This document shows positions 45,299 through 54,637 of a DNA stretch of 64,000 nucleotides, one piece after another. The stretch covers positions 4,030,001 to 4,094,000 of the forward strand of contig OZ220688.1 in NCBI GenBank assembly GCA_965116445.1, written 5' to 3'. Within the stretch, counting starts at the first letter, position 1; every line of letters begins with the position of its first letter. A program made the translations under genes and the position numbers. Origin of the DNA: Multivorans sp965116445 (GTDB lineage: Bacteria > Acidobacteriota > Thermoanaerobaculia > Multivoradales > Multivoraceae). The notes beneath the pieces were generated by a model that saw nothing but the letters and a program-made list of their open reading frames with translations, was not told where the DNA came from and searched no databases.

Positions 45299-47059
45299 AT
45301 GACGAAGCTCCGACGAACCGCCGACGTCCCCCGCACCCTCGCCGCGATGGCGCTCCTGCTCCTTCTGGCCGCCGCCGTCACCCCGGTCGCCGGGCAGCAG
45401 GACGACCTGCCGGCCGTGTTCTCCGAGGTGATCGACGTCCGGGTCGTGAACATCGAGGTCGTCGTCACGGACAAACAGGGGAACCGCATCCACGATCTCG
45501 TGGCCTCGGACTTCGAACTCCTCGTTGACGGCGAGCCGACGCCGATCGACTACTTCACGGAGATCGCGGAGGGCCTCGCCCGCGAGACGGCCGAAGCGGA
45601 CGTGGCGGGTGTGGCGGGTGTGGCGGGCGTGCCGAACCTGGAACCGAATACGCCGGTCGGCACGAGCTTCCTTCTGTTCATCGACGACTTCTTCTCGATC
45701 CAGCGCGACCGCAATCGGGTGATCGACCGCCTGGAGGAAGACTTAGGCCAACTCGGTCCGGCCGACCGGGTGGCCGCCGTCGCCTTCGACGGGAAGACGG
45801 TCACCATGCTCACCACCTGGACCAACTCGCCGACCGAGCTGGCCGACGCCCTGCAGCAGGCGCGCCGCCGCAGGGCTCACGGCCTGATGCGGATAGGCGA
45901 ATTGCGCACGAACGACCAGGAGCGGTCCGAGCAGTCGGAACTGCGCGCGATCTCGAACCGGTTCATCGAGGAGGGCGGCCTCGAGACGCCCGAGGAGACG
46001 ATGCGGACCAGCCTGCGCGGCACGGAGTTGCGGTACGCGACGAAGCTGGAGAGCCAGTTGAAGAGTTCCGTCCTGGCGGCGGTGGCCACCCTGCGCAGCT
46101 TCGCCAACCGGCCGGGGCGCAAGGTGATGCTCCTGCTCGCCGGGGGCTGGCCCCAGTCGCCGGCGCTCTACACGATCGCCAGCGGCGGCATCAGCCCCGA
46201 GGGCCTCGGCGCCGCCTCCGACACCCGAATCATGAGCCATGACGACCTCTACGGCCCGCTCGTCTCCGCCGCGAACCTGATCGGCTACACGCTCTACCCG
46301 GTCGACGTGCCGGGATTCCGTCCGACGTTCAGACTCGATGCCTCGGCGGGGCTCGACGGCAACTCGGCGAGCGACCCGTCCGCTGGCGCCGGCGCCTTCC
46401 AGGAGCGGGAGTTGCTCCAGCACAACACCCTCCAGTTGCTGGCGCACTCGACCGGCGGTGTGCCGCTGATCAACGCGGGACGCGATACGGCGCTGGCCGA
46501 CGTGGTGGCGGACACCCGTTCGTACTACTGGCTCGGCTTCGAGCCGCAGCGCCGCGAGGACGACGCCGTCCACGACGTCGAGGTCCGCCTGGTGGACTAT
46601 CCCGACTACCGCGTGCGCTCGCGCGAGGAGTATGTGGACATGTCGCGCACCTCCGAGGTCACGATGATGGTCGAGGGCGCGCTGCTGTTCGGCAATCCGC
46701 CGAGCGCCAAGCCTCTCGGCGTCCGCTTCGGGAAGCCGCAGCGCGGCGGATTCGGGAAGATCGTCGTGCCCGTCACCGTCGCGATTCCTCTCGACGAAGT
46801 GACGCTTCTGCCCGTCGCCGGCGTGTGGCAGAACGAGCTGGAGTTCCGCGTCACGGTGATGGACAAGGACGGCAACCGTTCCGAAACTCCGGTGGAGAAG
46901 ATACGGATCGCCGGTAACCAGGCGCCGCAGCCGGGCCAGTACTTCACCTACGAGACGGGCCTCGAACTGCGCCGCCGCGAGCACACCTTCGTGATCGCCG
47001 TCTACGACCCGCTGACCGGGGCGATCCTGTCCTCCAGCGGGGACATCGGCCCGCGATAG
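45299..47059 (+). CDS. VWFA-related secreted protein, paralogue 2
   Basis: 586 residues, similar to the preceding gene along its whole length. Signal peptide core ALLLLLAAAVTPVAGQQ, same FSEVIDVRVVNIEVVVTD entry, FLLFIDDFFSIQRDRNRVID, KVMLLLAGGW and DTRSYYWLGFEP. Differences cluster in the loop after the VWA core (LGQLGPADR versus LWLLHPADR) and in the second third. A small GVA repeat (VAGVAGVAGVPNL) occurs at about residue 105. Probably arose by tandem duplication. Confidence 0.85.
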   Translation: MTKLRRTADVPRTLAAMALLLLLAAAVTPVAGQQDDLPAVFSEVIDVRVVNIEVVVTDKQGNRIHDLVASDFELLVDGEPTPIDYFTEIAEGLARETAEADVAGVAGVAGVPNLEPNTPVGTSFLLFIDDFFSIQRDRNRVIDRLEEDLGQLGPADRVAAVAFDGKTVTMLTTWTNSPTELADALQQARRRRAHGLMRIGELRTNDQERSEQSELRAISNRFIEEGGLETPEETMRTSLRGTELRYATKLESQLKSSVLAAVATLRSFANRPGRKVMLLLAGGWPQSPALYTIASGGISPEGLGAASDTRIMSHDDLYGPLVSAANLIGYTLYPVDVPGFRPTFRLDASAGLDGNSASDPSAGAGAFQERELLQHNTLQLLAHSTGGVPLINAGRDTALADVVADTRSYYWLGFEPQRREDDAVHDVEVRLVDYPDYRVRSREEYVDMSRTSEVTMMVEGALLFGNPPSAKPLGVRFGKPQRGGFGKIVVPVTVAIPLDEVTLLPVAGVWQNELEFRVTVMDKDGNRSETPVEKIRIAGNQAPQPGQYFTYETGLELRRREHTFVIAVYDPLTGAILSSSGDIGPR

Positions 47060-47118
47060 CCGCCACCGGGCGCACCCAGTTGGCCGGCGCATCCGGTGGT
47101 CGCGTTACAGTCCGCCGG

Positions 47119-49233
47119 GTGTCTGACGACGCCTCATCGCGGCCCAGTCCGACTCCCTTCGGCGCGTGGGCGTCGCCGATCTCGGCGCGGGACGTCGCGG
47201 AGGGGGCCCGCCGCATCGACGACATCGCCGCCGCCGGCGACGATGTCTGCTGGATCGAGCGACGGCCGGAGGAGGGCGGGCGCAACGTCCTCGTCCGCCG
47301 CGGCGCCGACGGCGAAACCCGCACCCTGACGCCCGACGGCTTCGACGTCCGCAGCCGCGTCCACGAGTACGGCGGCGGTGCCTTCTGCCTGCTGGGCGCA
47401 CCTCCGCCACTGGGTGCGCCGGCCTTCTGGCCGGCATCCGCTGCCTCGCCGCGAAGCGGCGGGCACGAGTCGCCCGCCGACCTCCCCCACGCCTTCGTCA
47501 ACTTCCAGGACCAGCGCGTCTACCTCGCCACCTCGGCCACCACGCCCCCGACCCCCCTCACCCCCGACGACGGCGCCCACTACGCCGACCTCGTCTTCGA
47601 CCCGCACCGCCGCCGCCTGATCGCCGTCCAGGAGCGCCCCAACCCCGCGGGCGGCGAAGAGCTCGCCGCCCTGGTCGCGATCCCGCTGCCCGCTGCCCCG
47701 TCCACCGATCCGACGTCCGACCCGCCCCCACCCACCGAACTCGTCTCCGGCGCCGACTTCTATAGCTCCCCCCGCCTCTCCCCCGACGGCGCCAGGCTCG
47801 TCTGGCTGAGCTGGAACCACCCCGACATGCCCTGGGACGCCACGGAACTCCGCCTCGCCGACCTCGACGACGCAGGGCGCCCCGCCGTGTCACGCGCCGT
47901 CGCCGGCGGCGACCCCGAAGCTCCCGAGGCTGTCCAGCAACCTAGCTTCGACGCCCACGGCCGCCTCACCTTCATCTCCGACCGCACCGGCTGGTGGAAC
48001 CTCTACCGCCTGGACGAGTCCCTCCACCCCCGCGCCGCCGAATTCGGCCTGCCCCCCTGGCTCTTCGGCATGTCCACGTACGCCCACACCGCCTCCGGCA
48101 TCGTCGCCGCCTGCTGCGAGCAGGGCGTGTGGAGCCTCCTCTTCCTCCCCGAGTCCGGGCCCGCCGTCCCCATCCCGACCCCGTACACGTCCATCATGTG
48201 GCTACGGCCCGGCGGGCGGTCCTCTGCACCGGATGCCGGCCAGAAGGCCGGCGCACCCAGTGGCGGAGGCGCCGTCCTCTTCCTCGGCGCCGCCCCCGAT
48301 CGTCCCGCCGAACTCGTCCGACTCAGCCTCCCCGGCGGCGGCGCACCCCGTGCGCTCGAAGTCCTCGCCGCCACCGGCCCTGCCCCGGACCCCAGCTATC
48401 TCTCCCGCGGCCGGCCGATCGACTTCCCCTCCGCCGGCGGCCGCCGCGCCTTCGCGTTCTTCTACCCGCCGAAGAACGACGACGCCCACGCGCCGGCCGG
48501 TACTACGCCGCCGCTGATCGTCAAGAGTCACGGCGGGCCGACCTCAGCCGCCGAGCACGTCTACGACACCGGCGTGCAGTACTGGACGTCCCGCGGCTTC
48601 GCCGTCGTCGACGTGAACTACGGCGGCAGCACGGGCTACGGCCGCGCCTACCGCGAGTCCCTGCGCGACCGGTGGGGAATCGTCGACGTCGAGGACTGCG
48701 CGGCCGCCGCCGAAGCGCTCGCGGCCCGCGGCGAAGTCGACCCGCGCCAACTGCTGATCCGCGGCGGCAGCGCCGGCGGCTACACGACGCTCGCGGCGCT
48801 CGCGTTCAAGGACACCTTCGCCGCCGGCGCCAGCCACTACGGCGTCGCGGATCTCTCGGCCCTCGCCCGCGACACGCACAAGTTCGAGTCCCGCTATCTC
48901 GACCGGCTGGTCGGCCCGTACCCCGAACGGAGCGACCTCTACGACGAGCGCTCGCCGCTCTCCGCCCGCGACGGCTTCTCCTGCCCGGTCATCTTCTTCC
49001 AGGGCGCGGAAGACCGCATCGTGCCGCCGAACCAGGCGGAGTCCATGGTCGAGGCGCTGCGCGCCAGGGGCGTCCCGGTCGCCTACCTCCTGTTCGAGGG
49101 CGAACAGCACGGCTTCCGCCGCGCCGGGAACATCGTCCGGGCTCTCGAAGCCGAGCTCAGCTTCTACGGCCAGGTCCTCGGCTTCGAACCCGCCGGCCCC
49201 ATCGAGCCCGTGACCCTCCTCGGCCCGGCATAG
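47119..49233 (+). CDS. S9 prolyl-oligopeptidase-family peptidase with two in-frame repeats
   Basis: 704 residues from a GTG. Beta-propeller N-terminal part, then an alpha/beta-hydrolase domain with the serine nucleophile in IRGGSAGGYTTLAAL, the Asp in FFQGAEDRIVPPNQAESM and the His in LFEGEQHGFRRAG. The family cuts short peptides or acyl-peptides in the cytoplasm; no signal peptide is visible. Two short-form repeats lie in the propeller in opposite orientation: forward at 47409-47466 (PLGAPAFWPASAASPRSGG) and reverse at 48229-48262 (PDAGQKAGAPSGGG). Codon usage across 47500-48500 is more C-rich than elsewhere. Confidence 0.85.
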   Translation: MSDDASSRPSPTPFGAWASPISARDVAEGARRIDDIAAAGDDVCWIERRPEEGGRNVLVRRGADGETRTLTPDGFDVRSRVHEYGGGAFCLLGAPPPLGAPAFWPASAASPRSGGHESPADLPHAFVNFQDQRVYLATSATTPPTPLTPDDGAHYADLVFDPHRRRLIAVQERPNPAGGEELAALVAIPLPAAPSTDPTSDPPPPTELVSGADFYSSPRLSPDGARLVWLSWNHPDMPWDATELRLADLDDAGRPAVSRAVAGGDPEAPEAVQQPSFDAHGRLTFISDRTGWWNLYRLDESLHPRAAEFGLPPWLFGMSTYAHTASGIVAACCEQGVWSLLFLPESGPAVPIPTPYTSIMWLRPGGRSSAPDAGQKAGAPSGGGAVLFLGAAPDRPAELVRLSLPGGGAPRALEVLAATGPAPDPSYLSRGRPIDFPSAGGRRAFAFFYPPKNDDAHAPAGTTPPLIVKSHGGPTSAAEHVYDTGVQYWTSRGFAVVDVNYGGSTGYGRAYRESLRDRWGIVDVEDCAAAAEALAARGEVDPRQLLIRGGSAGGYTTLAALAFKDTFAAGASHYGVADLSALARDTHKFESRYLDRLVGPYPERSDLYDERSPLSARDGFSCPVIFFQGAEDRIVPPNQAESMVEALRARGVPVAYLLFEGEQHGFRRAGNIVRALEAELSFYGQVLGFEPAGPIEPVTLLGPA
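47409..47466 (+). repeat. short-form repeat inside the S9 peptidase gene
   Basis: ACTGGGTGCGCC, GCCGGCC-TTCT-GGCCGGC and GCCGC-GAA-GCGGC tail, in frame. Confidence 0.92.
48229..48262 (-). repeat. short-form repeat, reverse orientation, inside the S9 peptidase gene
   Basis: Minus-strand ACTGGGTGCGCC with GCCGGCC-TTCT-GGCCGGC, in frame on the plus strand. Confidence 0.9.
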
Positions 49234-49236
49234 CAA

Positions 49237-49361
49237 CTGGGTGCGCCGGCCTGCCCTCCGTGCGCCCGCTGACGGGCGCACGGACTGGTTCGCGGGTGGC
49301 GCGGGTCCGCGCCACCCGGGTCCTGGCCGGCATCCGGCGTCGCCGCGAAGCGGTGCGCACA
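49237..49361 (+). repeat. dispersed repeat, long form
   Basis: Both internal hairpins intact (CCGTGCGCCCG; CGGGTGGCGCGG arms), tail GCCGC-GAA-GCGGT. It lies after the S9 peptidase stop. Confidence 0.9.
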
Positions 49362-49432
49362 AGCCATGAGCCGAAGCCGCTCCCGATAGGCTCAAACCCG
49401 ACGTCTACCCCCCCCACCGCAGGAGAACCCCC

Positions 49433-49768
49433 ATGACCGATACCGCCGCCACGATCCGCGACATCTTCGCCCAGATGCCCAGCCGTCTCGACCCGGAGGC
49501 CGCCGCCGGGCTCGACGTCGTCATCCAGTTCGACCTCGCCGGCGACGGCGGCGGCGTCTGGCACGCTGCGATAAGCGACGGCGCCTGCGCCGTCACCGAG
49601 GGCGCCCACGACGCGCCGACGATGACCGTATCGATGGAGGCGGCCGACTACGTCGAGCTCACCTCCGGCACCCTGGACGGCATGACGGCCTTCATGAGCG
49701 GCCGCCTGCGCATCGCCGGCGACATGGGCCTGGCGATGAAGATGCAGAACCTGTTCCGCATGGGCTAA
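49433..49768 (+). CDS. SCP2 sterol-carrier-like protein
   Basis: 111 residues. Matches the SCP2 lipid-binding fold: MPSRLDPEAAAGLDVVIQFD, HDAPTMTVSMEAADYVELTS and FMSGRLRIAGDMGLAMKMQ. Members bind lipids such as acyl chains or sterol-like molecules. With hopanoid genes within 6 kb a link to hopanoids is tempting but unproved. A DUF2235 gene follows. Confidence 0.85.
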   Translation: MTDTAATIRDIFAQMPSRLDPEAAAGLDVVIQFDLAGDGGGVWHAAISDGACAVTEGAHDAPTMTVSMEAADYVELTSGTLDGMTAFMSGRLRIAGDMGLAMKMQNLFRMG

Positions 49769-49801
49769 CCTTCGCGCGCCCCGCCTGACTCTTAGGCCCG
49801 T

Positions 49802-51007
49802 TTGGCCGGCCCGCGCAACATCGTCCTCTGCTTCGACGGCACCTGGAACAGCGACGACAGGGCGTCGCCCACGAACGTCGTCAAGACCTTCCAGGCGCTC
49901 CCCGCCTCGACCGCGGCGGGGACGCGGCAGATCCGCTACTACGACCGTGGCGTCGGCACGGGCCGCTTCGACCGCGTGCGGGGCGGCGTGGTCGGGCTGG
50001 GCCTCGCCCGGAACGTGGAACTCGCCTACGTCTGGCTGAGTTCGAAGTACCGCTCGGGCGACCGACTCTTCCTGTTCGGCTACAGCCGCGGGGCCTACAC
50101 GGCTCGCTCCCTGGCCGGCCTGATCGGTCTGTGCGGCGTCCCGGACCCGGATCGCTGCGCCTCGGCGGGCCGGCCTGTCGCCCTGGTCGCCCACCAGGGC
50201 ATGGCGATCTACCGGCAACGTCCGGGCGCCGGACGCACCGACCGCGCCGGGCGCCACGTGGAGGAGTTCGCGCTGAGCGGCGCCGCCGCCGCCCGCCCGC
50301 CAGCCGACGCCGACGCCGACGCCGACGCGCTGAGCGCGGTCCATTTCATCGGCGTCTGGGACACGGTTGGCGCGCTCGGCGTGCCCGTCACCTGGCTGAA
50401 CTGGATCGGCGCCCGCCGCCACCGCTTTCATGACGTGCGGCTCGACCGCCACATCCGCCACGCCTGCCACGCGATTGCGATCGACGAGGAACGCCGCCCG
50501 TTCGCCCCCACGCTGTGGACGAACCGGCCGGCCCCGGGCCAGAACGTGTCGCAACTCTGGTTCCCGGGCGTGCACAGCGATGTCGGCGGCGGCCGGCCGG
50601 CCACGGCGCTTTCCGATCGCGCCCTGCTCTGGATGTGGGCCAAGGCTCACGCCGCGGGTCTCGCTCTCCGGCCCGAGGCGGCCCGGGGTCTCGCTCCGGA
50701 CGAACTCGGTCGCCGGGGGAACTCGATGTCACTCGTCTACCGGCTGCTGGGCCGTTACGACCGGCCGATCGGCGAACGGAACGAGGACGGGCGACCGCTC
50801 GTCACCGGCGAAGGCGTCCACTTCTCCGCCGTGCGGCGCCTGGAGAATGCGGCAACGAGCAGACGGTACGGCCTCGGCGTCGCCGGCCGCACACTCGTTC
50901 CGGCGCTCGAAGCGGAGCGAGTGGGCGTGGTTTCTCCGGCGCCGGGCGAAGAGGAGCCGCGGGCCTTCCCCTGGGACGCTCCGCCTTGGACGCAACCGTG
51001 CTGCTAG
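49802..51007 (+). CDS. DUF2235 alpha/beta-hydrolase-like protein
   Basis: 401 residues from a TTG. DUF2235 signature: NIVLCFDGTWNSDDR at the start, nucleophile elbow LFGYSRGAYTARSLAG (GxSxG), VWDTVGALGVP and FPGVHSDVGGGRP. Related proteins include type VI secretion phospholipases (Tle1), but no secretion gene is nearby, so a stand-alone hydrolase is the safe call. Its end overlaps, tail to tail, the next gene by four bases. Confidence 0.8.
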   Translation: MAGPRNIVLCFDGTWNSDDRASPTNVVKTFQALPASTAAGTRQIRYYDRGVGTGRFDRVRGGVVGLGLARNVELAYVWLSSKYRSGDRLFLFGYSRGAYTARSLAGLIGLCGVPDPDRCASAGRPVALVAHQGMAIYRQRPGAGRTDRAGRHVEEFALSGAAAARPPADADADADALSAVHFIGVWDTVGALGVPVTWLNWIGARRHRFHDVRLDRHIRHACHAIAIDEERRPFAPTLWTNRPAPGQNVSQLWFPGVHSDVGGGRPATALSDRALLWMWAKAHAAGLALRPEAARGLAPDELGRRGNSMSLVYRLLGRYDRPIGERNEDGRPLVTGEGVHFSAVRRLENAATSRRYGLGVAGRTLVPALEAERVGVVSPAPGEEEPRAFPWDAPPWTQPCC

Positions 51008-52059
51008 GTGAGCTCGAACGTCCCGACGGGGTCCTCCAGTCGCGGCATGGTGTCCGTTTCATCCGCCTGCGCGCGGACTTCCGCATCGGTGATCCGGGAT
51101 CTCGTCTGGGTGCTCGGGATCTGCCACTTTGCCGGGATCAGGATGTGGCGACGGTTGCCGACGATTGCCCCGGCCGCCACGGAGGGTTTCTGGCGGGTCG
51201 GCGACCTGCCCTCCCAGAACGTGGCCACGGCGTCCGGGCGGCGCTCGATGACGAACCGGGCGATGCCGCGGGGCAGGGGCACGTCGGCGCCCTCGAGCGC
51301 TCGGGCGAGTTCGAGCCACGCCTCCATGTCTCCCTTGACCGCCCGCGCGCAGAACTTGTTGAAGGGCTGCTCCCGGATCCGGGCGCCGGATCGCTTTTCG
51401 GCTTGCCGGACCGTCTCGAGGTAGGCGAACGGATTGGGTGGCGATCCCCGCTGGACCCACTCCTCCTTGTCGCGCGGCGCCCGCCAGTTGAGCCAGTGCC
51501 GGGGTTGGCGCGTTTCGTGCCCGATTCCGAGGACGTGGGCCAGGACCGGCTCGATCATCGGATTGAAGAGGGCGTTGCCGTTCGTCCGCAGCCCGGTGGG
51601 TGGAATCGCAACGCCGGGTCCGGTGCGCAGGTGGCGCTGCGGCCTGGTCTCACCGGCCCAGAGGAAGGTCTCGCGCCGCGGCGGCGGCGGAGCGAGGGTC
51701 GCCTGCAGCGCGAGGAAGCCGGTCCAGCGGTGGAAGAAGGACCACGCCGCATGACCGCCCGCGTAGAGCCCGCTCAGGGCGGCGGCGACGTAGACGCGGC
51801 CGGAGTAGAGCGGCGAGTTGAACTCGTTGCCGGCGCCGTGCGTCCAGTAGTGGTCGAGCGCCTCGCGTACCGCCGGCCAGTCGCCCCGGGCGGCGCGCAG
51901 ACAGGGTCCGTAGTTCCAGGAGCAGTCGACCCCCACCTTCGGCAGGGCGTAGTCCGCGCGGGCGCATTGCCGCGACCAGTAATCGGCTGATTCCTCGTCT
52001 CCCAGGGCCCGGAAGAACATCCCCAGGTCACCAGTGGCTCTCGCCTCGAGTTTTCGCAT
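51004..52059 (-). CDS. protein of unknown function
   Basis: 351 residues from the ATG at 52059. The frame is open further upstream to an ATG at 52170, but that part is rich in Arg and His and lies in the divergent intergenic space. Protein-like sequence with Trp- and Tyr-rich segments (CSWNYGPCLRAARGDW, SFFHRWTGFLALQATL). I recognise no family. Divergent from the OLD-like ATPase gene, convergent with the DUF2235 gene. Confidence 0.55.
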   Translation of the reverse strand: MRKLEARATGDLGMFFRALGDEESADYWSRQCARADYALPKVGVDCSWNYGPCLRAARGDWPAVREALDHYWTHGAGNEFNSPLYSGRVYVAAALSGLYAGGHAAWSFFHRWTGFLALQATLAPPPPRRETFLWAGETRPQRHLRTGPGVAIPPTGLRTNGNALFNPMIEPVLAHVLGIGHETRQPRHWLNWRAPRDKEEWVQRGSPPNPFAYLETVRQAEKRSGARIREQPFNKFCARAVKGDMEAWLELARALEGADVPLPRGIARFVIERRPDAVATFWEGRSPTRQKPSVAAGAIVGNRRHILIPAKWQIPSTQTRSRITDAEVRAQADETDTMPRLEDPVGTFELT

Positions 52060-52232
52060 CGTGTGGGCCTCATGGCTGGCGGGGCGGGGCAAGCGACCGT
52101 AGCAGTCCTGTCGAATGCGCGCTGGAGTGTACGATTGCGGCCGGCAGCGGCGCCCATGGAAATCAACCAAGCCGCCAACAGTTCCGCGGCGGCAACCGCC
52201 CGCTCCGGCATCACCGCGGCCCCGGGGAGCCA

Positions 52233-53594
52233 GTGACCGTGAAAGAGATCAGACTCCTTGACTTCCGTTGCTTCCGCGATCGGCAGACAGCGCGTCTGGC
52301 CCCGCTGACGCTGCTCGTTGGCGAGAACAGCACCGGCAAGACCTCTCTCCTGGCGTTGATCCGCGCCCTCTGGGATCTTGGCTATCGGCACGAACTGCCG
52401 GACTTCAAGGAAGCCCCCTACGATCTCGGCAGCTTCGACGAGATCGCCCATCACAGGGGGGCCCGTGGAAGCCGCGCGACCAGGTTCGAGGCCGGCTTCA
52501 CGGCGGCCTCGTCGCGCGCCGGCTCGTCGAGGAGCGTTCAGGACTGCTCTTTCGACTTCACGTTCAAGCGGGATCGCAACCAGCCCACGCTCGCCTGGAG
52601 ACGAATCAGCCGTCGCGCCGACTTCATCGAGCTCGACCTGCAGTCGGCGGAGATGCTCGCCGGCACGGCGCAAGGTCGCTGGTCCCTCAAGCTGGAGCCG
52701 GACCTCGCGCTGAGCCTCCAGCGCGAAGAGCGCCGGATCGTGATTCCCTGGCAGTTCCTTGCGGGCGGCCTGCTGAGGGATGGCAATGGCGGCGACGGCA
52801 GCTCAACCAACGACTGGACTTGCCTGGACGGCCCGGATGTTCCGTCGGCGGAAGATCGGCAGCGCCTCCAGCGCCTGGCCCCGCTTCGTGATGGATCTCC
52901 CGGCCGCCCCTACGCCAGCGCTCCCGTCCGGTCCAGGCCGCGCCGCACCTACGATCCGTCGCGGTTGACCCGGGATCCGGAGGGCGAGGCCGTCCCCATG
53001 TACTTGGCCGACATGGCGCATCGAAGCCAGCGGCCCTGGAAGGCGCTGCATCGGGCCCTCGAGGAGTTCGGGCGGTCTTCCGGGCTCTTCGACGAGATGC
53101 GCGTCAGGCGTCTCGGGAAGACGAGCAGCGAGCCCTTCCAGATACAGGTCCGCAAGTCTGGAAGCGCGCGACTCAAGGGCCCCTGGCGCAATCTGACCGA
53201 CGTCGGGTACGGCGTCAGCCAAGTGCTTCCCGTAATCGCGGAGCTTCTCCGCTCGGACGCACCGAACATGTTCCTTCTGCAGCAGCCCGAGGTCCACCTC
53301 CATCCGAGTGCCCAAGCGGCGCTCGGTTCGCTCTTCTGCACCGTGGCTGCGCAGGGCAGGCAGTTGATCGTCGAAACCCACGGCGACCATCTGATCGACC
53401 GTGTACGCATGGACGTCCGGGATGGAACCACTGGTCTGAACCCCGAAGACGTGTCGCTCCTGTTCTTCGAGCGTGGCGAGTTGGAGGTCCGCATTCACTC
53501 CCTGCGGATCGACGAGGCGGGGAACGTTCTGGACGCGCCGCCCGGCTATAGGCAGTTCTTTCTGGAAGAGACCAATCGGTCGATCGGGCTTTAG
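52233..53594 (+). CDS. OLD/RecF-like AAA ATPase
   Basis: 453 residues from a GTG. ABC-type ATPase: Walker A LVGENSTGKTSLL near the N-terminus, then a large insertion, and the C-terminal half with GVSQVLPVIAELL (signature-like), FLLQQPEVHLHPSAQAALGS (Walker B with Glu/His) and IVETHGDHLIDRV. This is the architecture of OLD-family and DUF3696 ATPases, several of which act in phage defence with a small partner. The next frame (53600) may be such a partner in decay. Confidence 0.8.
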   Translation: MTVKEIRLLDFRCFRDRQTARLAPLTLLVGENSTGKTSLLALIRALWDLGYRHELPDFKEAPYDLGSFDEIAHHRGARGSRATRFEAGFTAASSRAGSSRSVQDCSFDFTFKRDRNQPTLAWRRISRRADFIELDLQSAEMLAGTAQGRWSLKLEPDLALSLQREERRIVIPWQFLAGGLLRDGNGGDGSSTNDWTCLDGPDVPSAEDRQRLQRLAPLRDGSPGRPYASAPVRSRPRRTYDPSRLTRDPEGEAVPMYLADMAHRSQRPWKALHRALEEFGRSSGLFDEMRVRRLGKTSSEPFQIQVRKSGSARLKGPWRNLTDVGYGVSQVLPVIAELLRSDAPNMFLLQQPEVHLHPSAQAALGSLFCTVAAQGRQLIVETHGDHLIDRVRMDVRDGTTGLNPEDVSLLFFERGELEVRIHSLRIDEAGNVLDAPPGYRQFFLEETNRSIGL

Positions 53595-53599
53595 CCGCC

Positions 53600-53738
53600 G
53601 TGTGCGCCATTCTCGACGCGGATGCGGTCTCCGCTGTCTCGCTGGCTCTTGCGGCAGCAGCGACTCTGTGCGAACTGAGCCGTTCCGCACGCAGGCGGGC
53701 CGATAGCCCCGCACCCAGCCGTCCCGTCCGGCTCCGTC
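53600..53738 (+). pseudogene. broken 5' part of a small partner gene
   Basis: A GTG six bases after the ATPase stop opens VCAILDADAVSAV, which resembles the MCAIxDAN start of PIN-like partners of such ATPases (remembered pattern, not checked). After about 12 residues the sequence becomes low-complexity Ala/Leu and Arg-rich, while the +1 frame reads GSSDSVRTEPFRTQAGR and stops. A dispersed repeat follows at 53739. Frameshift plus truncation is inferred. Confidence 0.35.
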
Positions 53739-53808
53739 ACTGGGTGCGCCGGCGTCCCCGCCGGCTGCCGCCGAAGGCGGCAGAAAAGACGTGCCGCGAA
53801 GCGGCGAC
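53739..53808 (+). repeat. dispersed repeat, GTCCCC form with two tail hairpins
   Basis: ACTGGGTGCGCC, GCCGGC-GTCCCC-GCCGGC, an extra hairpin CTGCCGCC-GAA-GGCGGCAG, and GCCGC-GAA-GCGGC. Confidence 0.9.
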
Positions 53809-53821
53809 GTATGACGACCCG

Positions 53822-54637
53822 TCAGGCAACTGCCACGGCGACATCCGCCAGGGCAGCGGCGAAACGGGCGGCCCGGAACCTGACCGCCGCCAGCGGAACC
53901 GCGGCGTGCGGCCGTCGCAGAACGGCCAGAGCGAGCCGCGGGATCGAGATTCCGCCTTCAGCGGTCACGGCGTCCGTGAGGGCCACGGGCATGTCGTCCT
54001 CCGCAGTGTCGCTTATGGCACGCAGCACGGCGAACGGCAGGCCCGCGGCGTCGAAGACTCGCGCCGCTTCGTAGCTCTCCATGTCGACCGCCGCGCGGTC
54101 GGGCGAGCCGACCAGTCGCCACAGCCGGCGCCGCTCGTCGGCGGTCACGACTGGTGTCGGCGTCGTCACGACCACGGCTTCGGCGCAGCCTGAGGCGGCG
54201 GCGGTCGTGGCGAGATCCCGGTCCAGAGCGATCGGTTTCGGCGTGGCGTCCGGATCCGGATGCCGGCCGGAAGGCCGGCGCACCCAGTGACGGAGCCCGC
54301 GCAACGGCGGGCGCACACAGTGACGGTTTTGCGCGGACGTGACGCTCGTGGCGACCACGAGGTCGCCCACCTTCAGCCCGGGCGACAGCGCGCCGGCAAT
54401 GCCGATCCAGACGACGCGCCGACACCGGCCCTGGCGTGCCAAGTCCACGCACGCCTCGGCGGCCGCCCGGGCCGCCTGGGGTCCGATACCCGACACGGCG
54501 ATCAGCACCGGTCGGCCTGCGATGGCCCCGGATACCGCTCCCCGGAGCCCGGTGTCGCTGGCTTTGGTAGCTCCCGCAACCCGGCGCATCAGCGCCCGGG
54601 CCTCGAACCGCATCGCGGCCAGATAGACCGTCGTCAC
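53822..54637 (-). CDS. hpnG: hopanoid nucleoside phosphorylase-like enzyme HpnG
   Basis: 271 residues from a GTG at 54637. HpnG removes adenine from adenosylhopane to give (phospho)ribosylhopane. Seen: AVSGIGPQAARAAAEACVDL, VWIGIAGALSPGLKVGDLVV, and the base-binding AVDMESYEAARVFDAAGLP with AISDTAEDDMP, typical of nucleoside phosphorylases. A short-form repeat at 54256-54289 interrupts the gene in frame, adding HWVRRPSGRHPDP at about residue 125. The start codon itself falls where another repeat begins (GTC-ACTGGG at 54634-54642 on the other strand). It follows hpnH in the same direction. Confidence 0.85.
   Translation of the reverse strand: MTTVYLAAMRFEARALMRRVAGATKASDTGLRGAVSGAIAGRPVLIAVSGIGPQAARAAAEACVDLARQGRCRRVVWIGIAGALSPGLKVGDLVVATSVTSAQNRHCVRPPLRGLRHWVRRPSGRHPDPDATPKPIALDRDLATTAAASGCAEAVVVTTPTPVVTADERRRLWRLVGSPDRAAVDMESYEAARVFDAAGLPFAVLRAISDTAEDDMPVALTDAVTAEGGISIPRLALAVLRRPHAAVPLAAVRFRAARFAAALADVAVAVA
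54256..54289 (-). repeat. short-form repeat inside hpnG
   Basis: ACTGGGTGCGCC and GCCGGCC-TTCC-GGCCGGC on the coding strand of hpnG, in frame. A second, partial box follows at about 54297-54325. Confidence 0.9.

Noticed and set aside
53600..54193. A 197-codon plus-strand gene
   Set aside because: Beyond about 53640 it is low-complexity, then repeat DNA, then antisense hpnG.
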